Source: Acetobacteraceae bacterium
GTDB taxonomy: Bacteria; Pseudomonadota; Alphaproteobacteria; Acetobacterales; Acetobacteraceae
Direction of reading: 5' to 3'
DNA: 50,493 nucleotides
NCBI GenBank assembly: GCA_025452005.1
Contig: JANWJK010000303.1
Span: 1-50,493 of the forward strand
The notes beneath the pieces were generated by a model. That model ran no database searches and had not been told where the DNA came from. It saw only the letters and a program-made list of their open reading frames with translations. This document shows positions 17,164 to 23,936 of this stretch, piece after piece (position 1 is the stretch's first letter; each line of letters opens with the position of its first letter). The translations under genes and the position numbers were made by a program.

Positions 17164-18509
17164 TGTGCCCTCCGTATGGCCTGTCGCGGCGCTGGCAACC
17201 CGCGGCAGAGATCGATCGCCGCGAGGATCACGGCTGGAACATACACGGCGCCGGGCACTGCGAGATACTCGAAGGCGCCATGCGCCAGCAGTGGCGCGGC
17301 AGCCAGCATCCACAACACACTCGGCAACGGCGCAAGACAGGCGAGCGGCGCGAGCCAGCCGAGGTACCAGGGATAGTGTGGCGACAGCGCGACCAGAAGG
17401 ACGCCGCCCAGGATCACCGCCTGGCGTGCCTGCAACAGCACGCGCGGGCCTGCCGCTGCCGGCAGCGGGCCTGAAAAAACCATGCGAGCCGCCAGCGAGC
17501 CGAGCACGGCCAGCAGAAGTGCGAGGTAGACCTTCGATGCCCAGGCTGGAAGCGGCGTGACGTTCGCAAGAATCTGCAGCAGGAAGATGCCGCTGCCGCT
17601 GGCCAACCCTTCCTCGGAGAAATAGCCGGGCAGATAGCCGAGTACCTGAGGACCTATCAGCGAATAGGGCAGATAAAAGACGACCAGCGTCACCGCGAAC
17701 GCGATCGGCAACCGCCGGTCGGGCGGCCGCCAGAACGCTGGCAGTACCACAGCCGGCAGGAACTTCGTCAGTGCCGCCGCGGCGAGCACGACACCGGTCC
17801 AGAACCGACGCCCACGCACCGCAAGCAGCAGCGCCAGGGCCAGCAGACCAGCCGCCGCGCCATCGATGTGCGCATTGCCCGCGAACTCCCAGACCGTCAG
17901 CGGCAGCCATGCATAGATCAGCAGTTCCGCCGGATCGCGTCCGGCGACGCGGAGCAGCGCGATCAGCGCCCCGATCGCGAGCGCGTCGAACGCCGCAATC
18001 ATCAGCTTCATACCGAACACGCCCGGCGTCAGCGCCGCCGCCAGCGCGAAGATCGCCTGGGCGGCCGGCGGATACACCGTGCGTGCGGAATCGGCACGGT
18101 TCATGTGCTGATACACCGCCTCGTCGCGCAGAAAGGCGAGCGCATCATCGGCCGGCAGGTAGCGGTACGGGTTGATGCCGGCGAGCTGCACGCGGCCATC
18201 CCACACATACCGGTAGAGGTCGGACGACAGCACCGGCGGTGCCGTCAGGGTCAGCAGCCGCATCGCGGCCGCGACACCGAGTACCAGCCAGATCGCTCGT
18301 GGCGGCAAACGGCCGCGGCGGACGATGGCGACGGCGAGCAGCCACAGCGCGCCGGCGATGCAGAGACTGGCGACAAACGCCGCCAACCGCGTCTCATCGG
18401 CGAGGCCGATCGGCTGCCAGTCAAGCAACGCCAGCCCGCCCGCGACCAGCAGCACAAGCAGCACGCCGATCGCGGCGAGCATCGTCAGGCGACGCGCCGG
18501 ATCGGTCAT
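17160..18509 (-). CDS. Integral membrane glycosyltransferase (GT87/mannosyltransferase-like)
   Basis: A 449-residue multi-pass membrane protein with about ten hydrophobic segments. The first large loop contains SSDLYRYVWDGRVQLAGINP, a form seen in polyprenyl-phosphate-dependent hexosyltransferases, with acidic residues that could be catalytic. FLPAVVLPAFWRPP and SPHYPWYLGWLAPLA also fit that group. The ATG at 18509 forms ATGA with the upstream stop, and its own stop forms ATGA with the radical SAM start. A longer frame upstream lacks support. It could use the lipid-linked sugar made by the GT2 protein; this is inferred from context. Confidence 0.83.
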   Translation of the reverse strand: MTDPARRLTMLAAIGVLLVLLVAGGLALLDWQPIGLADETRLAAFVASLCIAGALWLLAVAIVRRGRLPPRAIWLVLGVAAAMRLLTLTAPPVLSSDLYRYVWDGRVQLAGINPYRYLPADDALAFLRDEAVYQHMNRADSARTVYPPAAQAIFALAAALTPGVFGMKLMIAAFDALAIGALIALLRVAGRDPAELLIYAWLPLTVWEFAGNAHIDGAAAGLLALALLLAVRGRRFWTGVVLAAAALTKFLPAVVLPAFWRPPDRRLPIAFAVTLVVFYLPYSLIGPQVLGYLPGYFSEEGLASGSGIFLLQILANVTPLPAWASKVYLALLLAVLGSLAARMVFSGPLPAAAGPRVLLQARQAVILGGVLLVALSPHYPWYLGWLAPLACLAPLPSVLWMLAAAPLLAHGAFEYLAVPGAVYVPAVILAAIDLCRGLPAPRQAIRRAQ

Positions 18510-19246
18510 TGCGCGGCGAGACTCATGCGCCCGCGCAATCCGTTGCGTTCGATCCATGCGTTGGTGGCCGGCGCGCCGTAGCCGCCATCTGCTCCGGCGA
18601 CGAGCCTGTCCAGTGAAGCCGCGTCATCCACGTCGTACCATGTGGCCAGCGTGACGGCAGCCAGGCCAAGCGCCTCCGCCCTTGACAGCGTCGCCGCAGC
18701 GACACCGTCCGTGCTCCAGGCGATGTCGGCGAACAGGTGCGCGTGAGGTTGTTTCATGCCCAACAGGTAGTAGCCGCCGTCGTCCGCCGGACCAAGTACA
18801 ATTCGATCGCCGGGTGCCAACAGCGCGCGTGCCGCTGCGACCAGTGCTTCGGTCGGTAACGTAGGGCTGTCGGAGTTCACCAGGCAGACAGCGCCGAAGC
18901 CCATTGCGAACAGCGCCTGCGCCGCATGCAGTAGGCACCGGCCGAAACCTCGGACGTCCGGCGGCATCGCCGGTGACCCGTCAGCGAGGACCAGGCCGGT
19001 ACCGGCTGCCAGATGTCCGGAAAGGCTTGCCTCGTCGCCTGCCGGCGCATAGGCGATGAACCCATCGATCGGCACGGTGCGCGCGGCCAGCGCGATGTTC
19101 TCGGTGATGTCGCGTAGGAACGCCGCACTCAGTGCCGCGGCCTGCGCGGGCCGAAGTGGCGGGCACAGCCGTGTCTTCGCCCGGCCAGGCAGCGGCGCCT
19201 TCGCCATGACGCCCATCGCGCACCTGGCTCCGCGGTCCACGCTCAA
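18506..19246 (-). CDS. DUF2064 protein (TIGR04282-like nucleotidyl/glycosyltransferase)
   Basis: A protein of up to 246 residues with a nucleotide-diphospho-sugar transferase fold. VMAKAPLPGRAKTRL near the N-terminus, VNSDSPTLP in the middle and GPADDGGYYLLG later are the family landmarks. The name given to TIGR04282 refers to arsenosugar synthesis, but no arsenic methylation gene is here, so that role is not supported. The longest start is a TTG at 19246 overlapping the previous stop as TTGA, in line with the other 4-base overlaps; the ATG at 19216 would also give a complete domain. Confidence 0.85.
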   Translation of the reverse strand: MSVDRGARCAMGVMAKAPLPGRAKTRLCPPLRPAQAAALSAAFLRDITENIALAARTVPIDGFIAYAPAGDEASLSGHLAAGTGLVLADGSPAMPPDVRGFGRCLLHAAQALFAMGFGAVCLVNSDSPTLPTEALVAAARALLAPGDRIVLGPADDGGYYLLGMKQPHAHLFADIAWSTDGVAAATLSRAEALGLAAVTLATWYDVDDAASLDRLVAGADGGYGAPATNAWIERNGLRGRMSLAAQ

Positions 19247-19947
19247 ATACCGCTGAACCAGTTGTAACCGCGATCGGTCCAGTAGCCTCGCGGCTGCTTA
19301 TCGGTCACATAGATCGCAGTGACGAATTTCGGGTTCTTGAATCCAAGCTTCGTCGGGATGCGGATCTTGAAAGGATAGCCATATTTCTGCGGCAGGATCT
19401 CGTCGGACAGACGGAATGCCATCAGCGTCTGCGGATGAAGCGCGGTCGGCATATCGATGCCCTCGTAATAGCCGTCGGCGCACTCGAAACCGACATAACG
19501 CGCAGTTGTATCGGCACCGATCCGCTCCAGGAAGCTGCGCAAGGGCGTGCCGCTCCACTTGCCGATCATGCTCCAGCCCTCGACACAGACATGACGCGTA
19601 ACCTGGCTCACCTGTGGCAGCGCATAGAGATCATCGATGGTCCAGGGCCGCTTGTTGTCGATCCTTCCGGCAAGCTGCAAGCGATAATCGGCAGAATTGA
19701 GGCGCGGTGCCTTCTCCGGTCCGTACCACGCATTGTAACGGAAATCCTTCACCGCCATCGCGTCGGGGAACTCCGGCGCCAGGCGGCTCCGACCGAAGAT
19801 CGCCGCCTGCACCTTGTCGTTCCATTGCGAGAAGCGTGCCAGTACGCGCTGCACCGAGTCATGATCGCTGAGGTCGCAACCGGCGAGCAGCGTCAACGCG
19901 CCGAGCGACAGGCCGCCGCGCAGCATGGGGCGTCTGGCGAGTGTCAT
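19243..19947 (-). CDS. YedY/MsrP-like molybdopterin oxidoreductase with lipoprotein-type signal
   Basis: A 234-residue molybdopterin-dependent oxidoreductase of the sulfite-oxidase fold. Cys121 in RHVCVEGWS is the expected molybdenum thiolate ligand; GTPLRSFLERIG, ADGYYEGIDM and the FKIRIPTKLGFKNPK segment follow as in YedY. The N-terminus has an ARRPMLRGG motif, a hydrophobic core and LLAGC with Cys24, so it looks like a Tat-exported, lipid-anchored periplasmic enzyme. It overlaps the cytochrome b start region and the DUF2064 gene by 4 bases each. Substrate may be a sulfoxide or another oxo-compound, but is not shown. Confidence 0.87.
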   Translation of the reverse strand: MTLARRPMLRGGLSLGALTLLAGCDLSDHDSVQRVLARFSQWNDKVQAAIFGRSRLAPEFPDAMAVKDFRYNAWYGPEKAPRLNSADYRLQLAGRIDNKRPWTIDDLYALPQVSQVTRHVCVEGWSMIGKWSGTPLRSFLERIGADTTARYVGFECADGYYEGIDMPTALHPQTLMAFRLSDEILPQKYGYPFKIRIPTKLGFKNPKFVTAIYVTDKQPRGYWTDRGYNWFSGI

Positions 19948-20621
19948 GGAAGCTTCTCCGAAGCATCCGCGTGGCGAAGTTCGGTGGCACGACCCACCAC
20001 CATGGCGAGCAGCGTACGAGGCACGATCAGCGTAAGGCCGACATGGACCAGCAGGAAGAAAACGATACCCGCCATCACGAGGAAGTGCACCAAGCGCGCG
20101 CCTTGGAATCCGCCGAACATCAGCTCGAGCGGATAGGTCTGTACCGGCTTCCAGATCGCGATGCCGGACAGGATCATCACCGCGACCGCGGCGAGCGCTC
20201 CCCAGTAGGCGGCCTTCTGCACGGCGTTGTACTCGCCGAGCCGATGCTCGAGCCGGAAACGCAACGCCGCGATCATGTCGTGCGTGACGGTGCGCGGGCC
20301 GACCGGCAGGAAGTCGCGCCGGAAATGGCCGGTGACGATGCCCCAGACCACGAACAGCACGTAGGCGACGAACAGGGTCCACATAGCGGCGAAGTGCCAG
20401 GCGATCGCCGTGGCGACGCCGGGATCGCCGTGACGGGCGAGCGAGGCCTCGCCATCGCCGCCAAGCGTCGCCCATTCCGGGAACGTCAGGAAAGCGAAGA
20501 TCGGGCTGGCGTTGTAGATGCGCCAGCCGCTGCCGATCATGATCAGGATCGACAGCGCCATCACCCAGTGCAGGATACGGCGCGACAGCGGATGACGTTG
20601 CTCGTCGTAGATCGGTGTCAT
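19944..20621 (-). CDS. Membrane cytochrome b (b561-type), electron partner of the molybdoenzyme
   Basis: A 225-residue membrane protein with four main hydrophobic segments. Candidate haem-axial histidines sit in the first helix (RILHWVMAL), in IAWHFAAMW and in the last helices (LVHFLVMAG, LLVHVGLT). This is the cytochrome b561/hydrogenase-type b subunit layout, not the ferric-reductase-like MsrQ usually paired with MsrP. It overlaps the molybdoenzyme gene by ATGA, so it most likely moves electrons between the quinone pool and that enzyme. Confidence 0.87.
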   Translation of the reverse strand: MTPIYDEQRHPLSRRILHWVMALSILIMIGSGWRIYNASPIFAFLTFPEWATLGGDGEASLARHGDPGVATAIAWHFAAMWTLFVAYVLFVVWGIVTGHFRRDFLPVGPRTVTHDMIAALRFRLEHRLGEYNAVQKAAYWGALAAVAVMILSGIAIWKPVQTYPLELMFGGFQGARLVHFLVMAGIVFFLLVHVGLTLIVPRTLLAMVVGRATELRHADASEKLP

Positions 20622-21337
20622 GCGATCGGCTCCATGCCTGCTGCCGCGAGCATATCCGTGGCGTCCTTGCTGGCCAGGAATGCGACAAAACCCTCGGGAT
20701 TCGGCCGCCGCGCCAGGCGCGTGACCGATGCCGCGTACAGCAAAGGAATCTGCACCGCGACGGGCACCGGCCGAATGACGATCAGTCCATCAGCCGCGCG
20801 GACGTCGGTCATGTACAGCAGTCCGCCCTGCGCGGATCCGATGGTGAGCAGAAACGCAACTTCGTCTGTATCGACGGCGCCAAGCGTTCGGTTTGGCCTG
20901 ATGTCGAGACGCGCCAGCAGTGCCGGGCCATCGATATCGGATGCCGGCGACGGATCGGGTACGGCGAAGGTGCGGTCGGTGGACGCCGTACCTTGCGGTC
21001 CGGCGATCACCAACGGATTGCGCCACTGCGCGCGCACAGCCGCAGAGACGACGCCGGCCTTCGCAGCCTGCTCCAGCGTCGTCGTCGTGGTGACCACGAT
21101 GTCGTTCTGAATGTCGCGCACCAGTTGCGGCAGGATCAGGCCGGGACCGGTTGGAAAAACGAAGACGCGCACACCGGATCGCGCCTTGTAGGCAGCGGCA
21201 ACCTTGCGCAGCGCCGGGGCGAGCGCGGTGTCGCAGGAGACGGAGAGGTCCACGGTGTCCGCCAGAGCGGACGAGCCGACGGCAGCCAGCGCCAGCAATG
21301 GCAGCGCGCGACGCCGGATGGTCATCGGACGGGCCAT
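20618..21337 (-). CDS. Orphan ModA/PstS-like periplasmic binding protein
   Basis: A 239-residue exported protein with a twin-arginine-like start (TIRRRALPLLALAAVG, cleavage after SALA). The mature part resembles the molybdate-binding group: SCDTALAPALRKVAAAY, then VFVFPTGPG and NPLVIAG. No ABC permease or ATPase accompanies it in this operon. It ends in ATGA with the cytochrome b start and begins directly after the DoxX-like stop. It may bind an oxyanion for the molybdoenzyme or act as an accessory redox-substrate carrier; both are guesses. Confidence 0.75.
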   Translation of the reverse strand: MARPMTIRRRALPLLALAAVGSSALADTVDLSVSCDTALAPALRKVAAAYKARSGVRVFVFPTGPGLILPQLVRDIQNDIVVTTTTTLEQAAKAGVVSAAVRAQWRNPLVIAGPQGTASTDRTFAVPDPSPASDIDGPALLARLDIRPNRTLGAVDTDEVAFLLTIGSAQGGLLYMTDVRAADGLIVIRPVPVAVQIPLLYAASVTRLARRPNPEGFVAFLASKDATDMLAAAGMEPIA

Positions 21338-21940
21338 TCATTTCACCCATGACAAGACGGCGGATGAAGCCGCGACGCCACGGTGCCGCGGCAGCGCATC
21401 GGCACCCAGCACGCGGCCCGGCGGATCGATGACGAACCACGCCTGGATCATCACCAGGAACATGTAGGTCCACGGCCACTCGTTATCCGCGGAATATAGC
21501 CCGAGCCACAGGTTGAGCCCCATCAGCAGGCCCAGCAATGCACCCGCGCGGGAAAGCAGCCCCAGCAGCAGCGACACGGCAATCGCCAGTTCCACCAGAT
21601 AGACCAGGGGACCGAACACGGCGAGATTGGGCAACACGATGTCGCGCACCAGCGCGCCCTGCAGCGCGATCGCGGCGTGGTCCGCCTCCTGCTGCATCCA
21701 GAACTTCAGGCCGTCGAAATTGGGCGGCACCTTCCACAGGGTCTGCTGCCACCACATTGCGCCCATCAGCATCCTGAGAGCCCAGACGCCGATGTTACGC
21801 GGCGAGCGCTGTGCGGGATCGCGTCGCCATACCAGCATGGCCGTGACGATACTGGCCAGTAACAGCAGCCAGAACACCGGCGTGAACCAGCCTGGCTGGG
21901 TCAGGAAATGGGCGGCGTCGTGCAACGGGTTCGGCCGCAT
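21338..21940 (-). CDS. DoxX-like membrane protein
   Basis: A 200-residue protein with about four membrane helices. After a short N-terminus and a first helix (FTPVFWLLLLASIVTAML), the region RMLMGAMWWQQTLWKVPPNF and the two helices around YLVELAIAVSLLLGLLSRAG are DoxX/DoxD-like, as in thiosulfate:quinone oxidoreductase small subunits and MauE relatives. The ATG at 21940 follows GGGGAGACATGCC. It is the first gene of the run of eight, immediately followed by the ModA-like gene. Family assignment rests on the hydrophobic pattern and a few residues, so it is moderate. Confidence 0.72.
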   Translation of the reverse strand: MRPNPLHDAAHFLTQPGWFTPVFWLLLLASIVTAMLVWRRDPAQRSPRNIGVWALRMLMGAMWWQQTLWKVPPNFDGLKFWMQQEADHAAIALQGALVRDIVLPNLAVFGPLVYLVELAIAVSLLLGLLSRAGALLGLLMGLNLWLGLYSADNEWPWTYMFLVMIQAWFVIDPPGRVLGADALPRHRGVAASSAVLSWVK

Positions 21941-22038
21941 GGCATGTCTCCCCTGATTCTGGCTCCGGCCACCTGAACGGTGGTCTCGCGACACCGGCGG
22001 ACGTTACAACCCGGATGGGCGGCCCGACAGGAGACGGC

Positions 22039-22839
22039 ATGGGCGAGCGCGACGAGGCACCGAACCCTCTGGCAGCGAAGACATACGACGCGCCGTCGGT
22101 GTTCCTGCCGGAGAATCTGCTGCGTGAGGCACGCCGTCAGCGTGGGCTGCCGGAAGCGCCGGTGCCAGCGGTGTGCGCACTTGACCCGGACGGCGACGTC
22201 GTGCGGGCGCTGCGGGGGGCCGGGCAGTCGCGGCCGGCGAAGGGCTGGGCCTGCTATCACACCGAAATGGATGTGACGGAGCATGCGGGAATCACTGTGG
22301 GGATCGTGGGACTCGCGGTAGGAGCACCATTCGCGGTGCTGGTGGCGGAGCAGTTGTTCGTCTCCGGCTGCAGGCTGCTGCTCAGCGTGACCTCGGCCGG
22401 TCAGGTCGTTCCAATGGGGCCGACACCATATTTCGTGCTGATCGACCGTGCGTTGCGCGACGAGGGGACCAGCCATCATTACCTGCCGCCGTCGACCTTG
22501 GCTGCGGCGGATGCCGCGCTGGCGGATCGTGTCTGGCCGGCGCTCGCCACGCTGCGGGTCCCGGTGCATCGCGGCACGGCCTGGACCACCGATGCACCGT
22601 ATCGGGAAACCGAGGATTCGATCGCCGTGGCCCGCGCATACGGTGCGCTCGCAGTGGAAATGGAGGCCGCGGCGCTCTACGCATTCGCTCGGGCGCGGCA
22701 GCGCGACGTGCTGTGTTTTGCGCACGTGACCAACAGGATGGCCATCGACGAGGGCGACTTCGAGAAAGGTGAGGCAGATGGTGCACGGGACTCGCTCGAC
22801 GTGATCGCTGCGGCCGCGCGTGCCTGTGGTTACGCATGA
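22039..22839 (+). CDS. Purine/uridine nucleoside phosphorylase
   Basis: A 266-residue PNP/UDP-family phosphorylase for salvage of nucleosides with phosphate. The signature VEMEAAALYAFA contains the Glu-Met-Glu ribose-binding motif, and HHYLPPS, RGTAWTTDAPYRET and the final helix fit the family. The ATG is set at 22039 because CAGGAGACGGC directly precedes it; the same frame is open 24 bp further back. It diverges from the DoxX-like operon over 98 bp and is followed by a GST-like gene after 18 bp. Base preference cannot be told from the sequence by eye. Confidence 0.85.
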   Translation: MGERDEAPNPLAAKTYDAPSVFLPENLLREARRQRGLPEAPVPAVCALDPDGDVVRALRGAGQSRPAKGWACYHTEMDVTEHAGITVGIVGLAVGAPFAVLVAEQLFVSGCRLLLSVTSAGQVVPMGPTPYFVLIDRALRDEGTSHHYLPPSTLAAADAALADRVWPALATLRVPVHRGTAWTTDAPYRETEDSIAVARAYGALAVEMEAAALYAFARARQRDVLCFAHVTNRMAIDEGDFEKGEADGARDSLDVIAAAARACGYA

Positions 22840-22857
22840 CACGAGAGGGACACGCTC

Positions 22858-23439
22858 ATGCTGAGGTTGTACTTCGCGCCGGGCTCAAGTGCGATGGCGG
22901 CGCACATCGCGCTGCACGAGGTGGGCGCGACATTCGAGAGCCGGCCGCTGTCGTTTCATAGGAAGGAGAACCGCACGCCGGAGTATCTTGCGATCAATCC
23001 GGAAGGCAAGGTGCCGACGCTGGTGATCGACGGCCGCGCTCTGACCGAGGTGGCCGGCATTCTGTTCTACCTGGCGCGACGCTTCCCGGAGGCTGGCTTG
23101 CTCCCGAGGGACGATAACGAGGCGGAGGCGCAGGTTGTGTCCTGGATGTCGTTCATCGCGGCGACCGTGCATCCGGCGCGGCGGCAGGGACCTGAGCGCA
23201 ATCGGTCAGTATTCACCGTTGCGGAACACCGGCTCGGCGGGCTGGAGTGGGCGGTTGGACGTTATTCTATCGCCGACATCCATCTGTTCCGGCTGTTCTG
23301 GCGGTTCCGCGGCTCGCATGACCCGGCGCCCGGCGAGTTCCCGCAACTGACGGCGCATTACCACCGCATGATGGCGCGCCCGGCGGTACGCAAGACGATC
23401 GAGATTGAGGCTGCGATCGGCTACGAGCTGCCGGCGTAG
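22858..23439 (+). CDS. Glutathione S-transferase-like protein
   Basis: A 193-residue protein with a thioredoxin-like N-terminal domain: LRLYFAPGSSAMAAHIALHE, with a Ser near residue 10-11 as candidate glutathione-activating residue, and the cis-Pro motif NPEGKVPTL. The helical C-terminal domain contains YSIADIHLF, matching the conserved N-capping Asp region. It is slightly short, with a reduced stretch near PARRQGPERNRS. It shares a likely transcript with the nucleoside phosphorylase and ends 3 bp before a convergent gene. Conjugation substrate unknown. Confidence 0.87.
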   Translation: MLRLYFAPGSSAMAAHIALHEVGATFESRPLSFHRKENRTPEYLAINPEGKVPTLVIDGRALTEVAGILFYLARRFPEAGLLPRDDNEAEAQVVSWMSFIAATVHPARRQGPERNRSVFTVAEHRLGGLEWAVGRYSIADIHLFRLFWRFRGSHDPAPGEFPQLTAHYHRMMARPAVRKTIEIEAAIGYELPA

Positions 23440-23442
23440 TGG

Positions 23443-23865
23443 TCAGAAGGCTCCGCAGACCGGGTGGACCGTGGTGCCGACGGACTGCTGGTGAAACCGC
23501 GTCCGGTAGGCGTCCTTGATCGCAGCGATCGCAGCATCGCCCGCCGGAGTGTCGGGCAGCGCCACGACGATGACCTTGGTCCGCTCTCTGCCGATGCGAT
23601 GCGTGGTCGGGTTCATCCACTGTCCGTCCGCATCGTACGCGGTGAACCCGGCAGGCAGATGCGATGTGACCACCTGCGCGGTGAATTCCGCCCACTCCTG
23701 GTCGGTCACAGACGCGCGGCCGAAGAACAGCGCGTACTCCAGCATCGGTTCTCCGCCGAGGCGACCGCACGGTAGCGGTGCCGGTGCCTGGCTGCATCCG
23801 GTTGTGGTCAACCCGACACAGCATGTAAAAACGCGCAGGGCGCCGGCGACATCGCGCAGGTTCAT
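23443..23865 (-). CDS. DUF3574 family putative lipoprotein
   Basis: A 140-residue protein. The N-terminus has a hydrophobic stretch ending TTGC (Cys24), a weak lipobox, so it may be an outer- or inner-membrane lipoprotein. The rest matches what I recall of DUF3574: YALFFGRASVTDQEWAEF, LPAGFTAYDADGQWMN and the ERTKVIVVALPD strand. Function is unknown for the family. It diverges from the sugar-importer operon across 71 bp and converges with the GST gene with 3 bp between stops. Confidence 0.75.
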   Translation of the reverse strand: MNLRDVAGALRVFTCCVGLTTTGCSQAPAPLPCGRLGGEPMLEYALFFGRASVTDQEWAEFTAQVVTSHLPAGFTAYDADGQWMNPTTHRIGRERTKVIVVALPDTPAGDAAIAAIKDAYRTRFHQQSVGTTVHPVCGAF

Positions 23866-23873
23866 CGGACCAG

Positions 23874-23891
23874 TGTAGCCGAATTGCTACA
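23874..23891. promoter_or_regulatory. Candidate operator palindrome before sugar importer
   Basis: TGTAGC and GCTACA are perfect 6-bp inverted arms around a CGAATT centre, itself close to symmetrical. The element sits 46 bp before the binding-protein start, in the divergent intergenic region shared with the DUF3574 gene. Position and symmetry fit a repressor site such as those of LacI-type regulators, but no regulator gene is adjacent, so this is a candidate only. Confidence 0.4.
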
Positions 23892-23936
23892 ATGCGCCGC
23901 CAGGAATATCCTCGGGGCAACCGAGGGGCGTTCATC

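Noticed and set aside
15245-19246. Arsenosugar biosynthesis cluster
   Set aside because: DUF2064 and radical SAM genes invite this name, but there is no arsenic methyltransferase and the radical SAM protein has a SPASM-type C-terminus, not the architecture I recall for ArsS.
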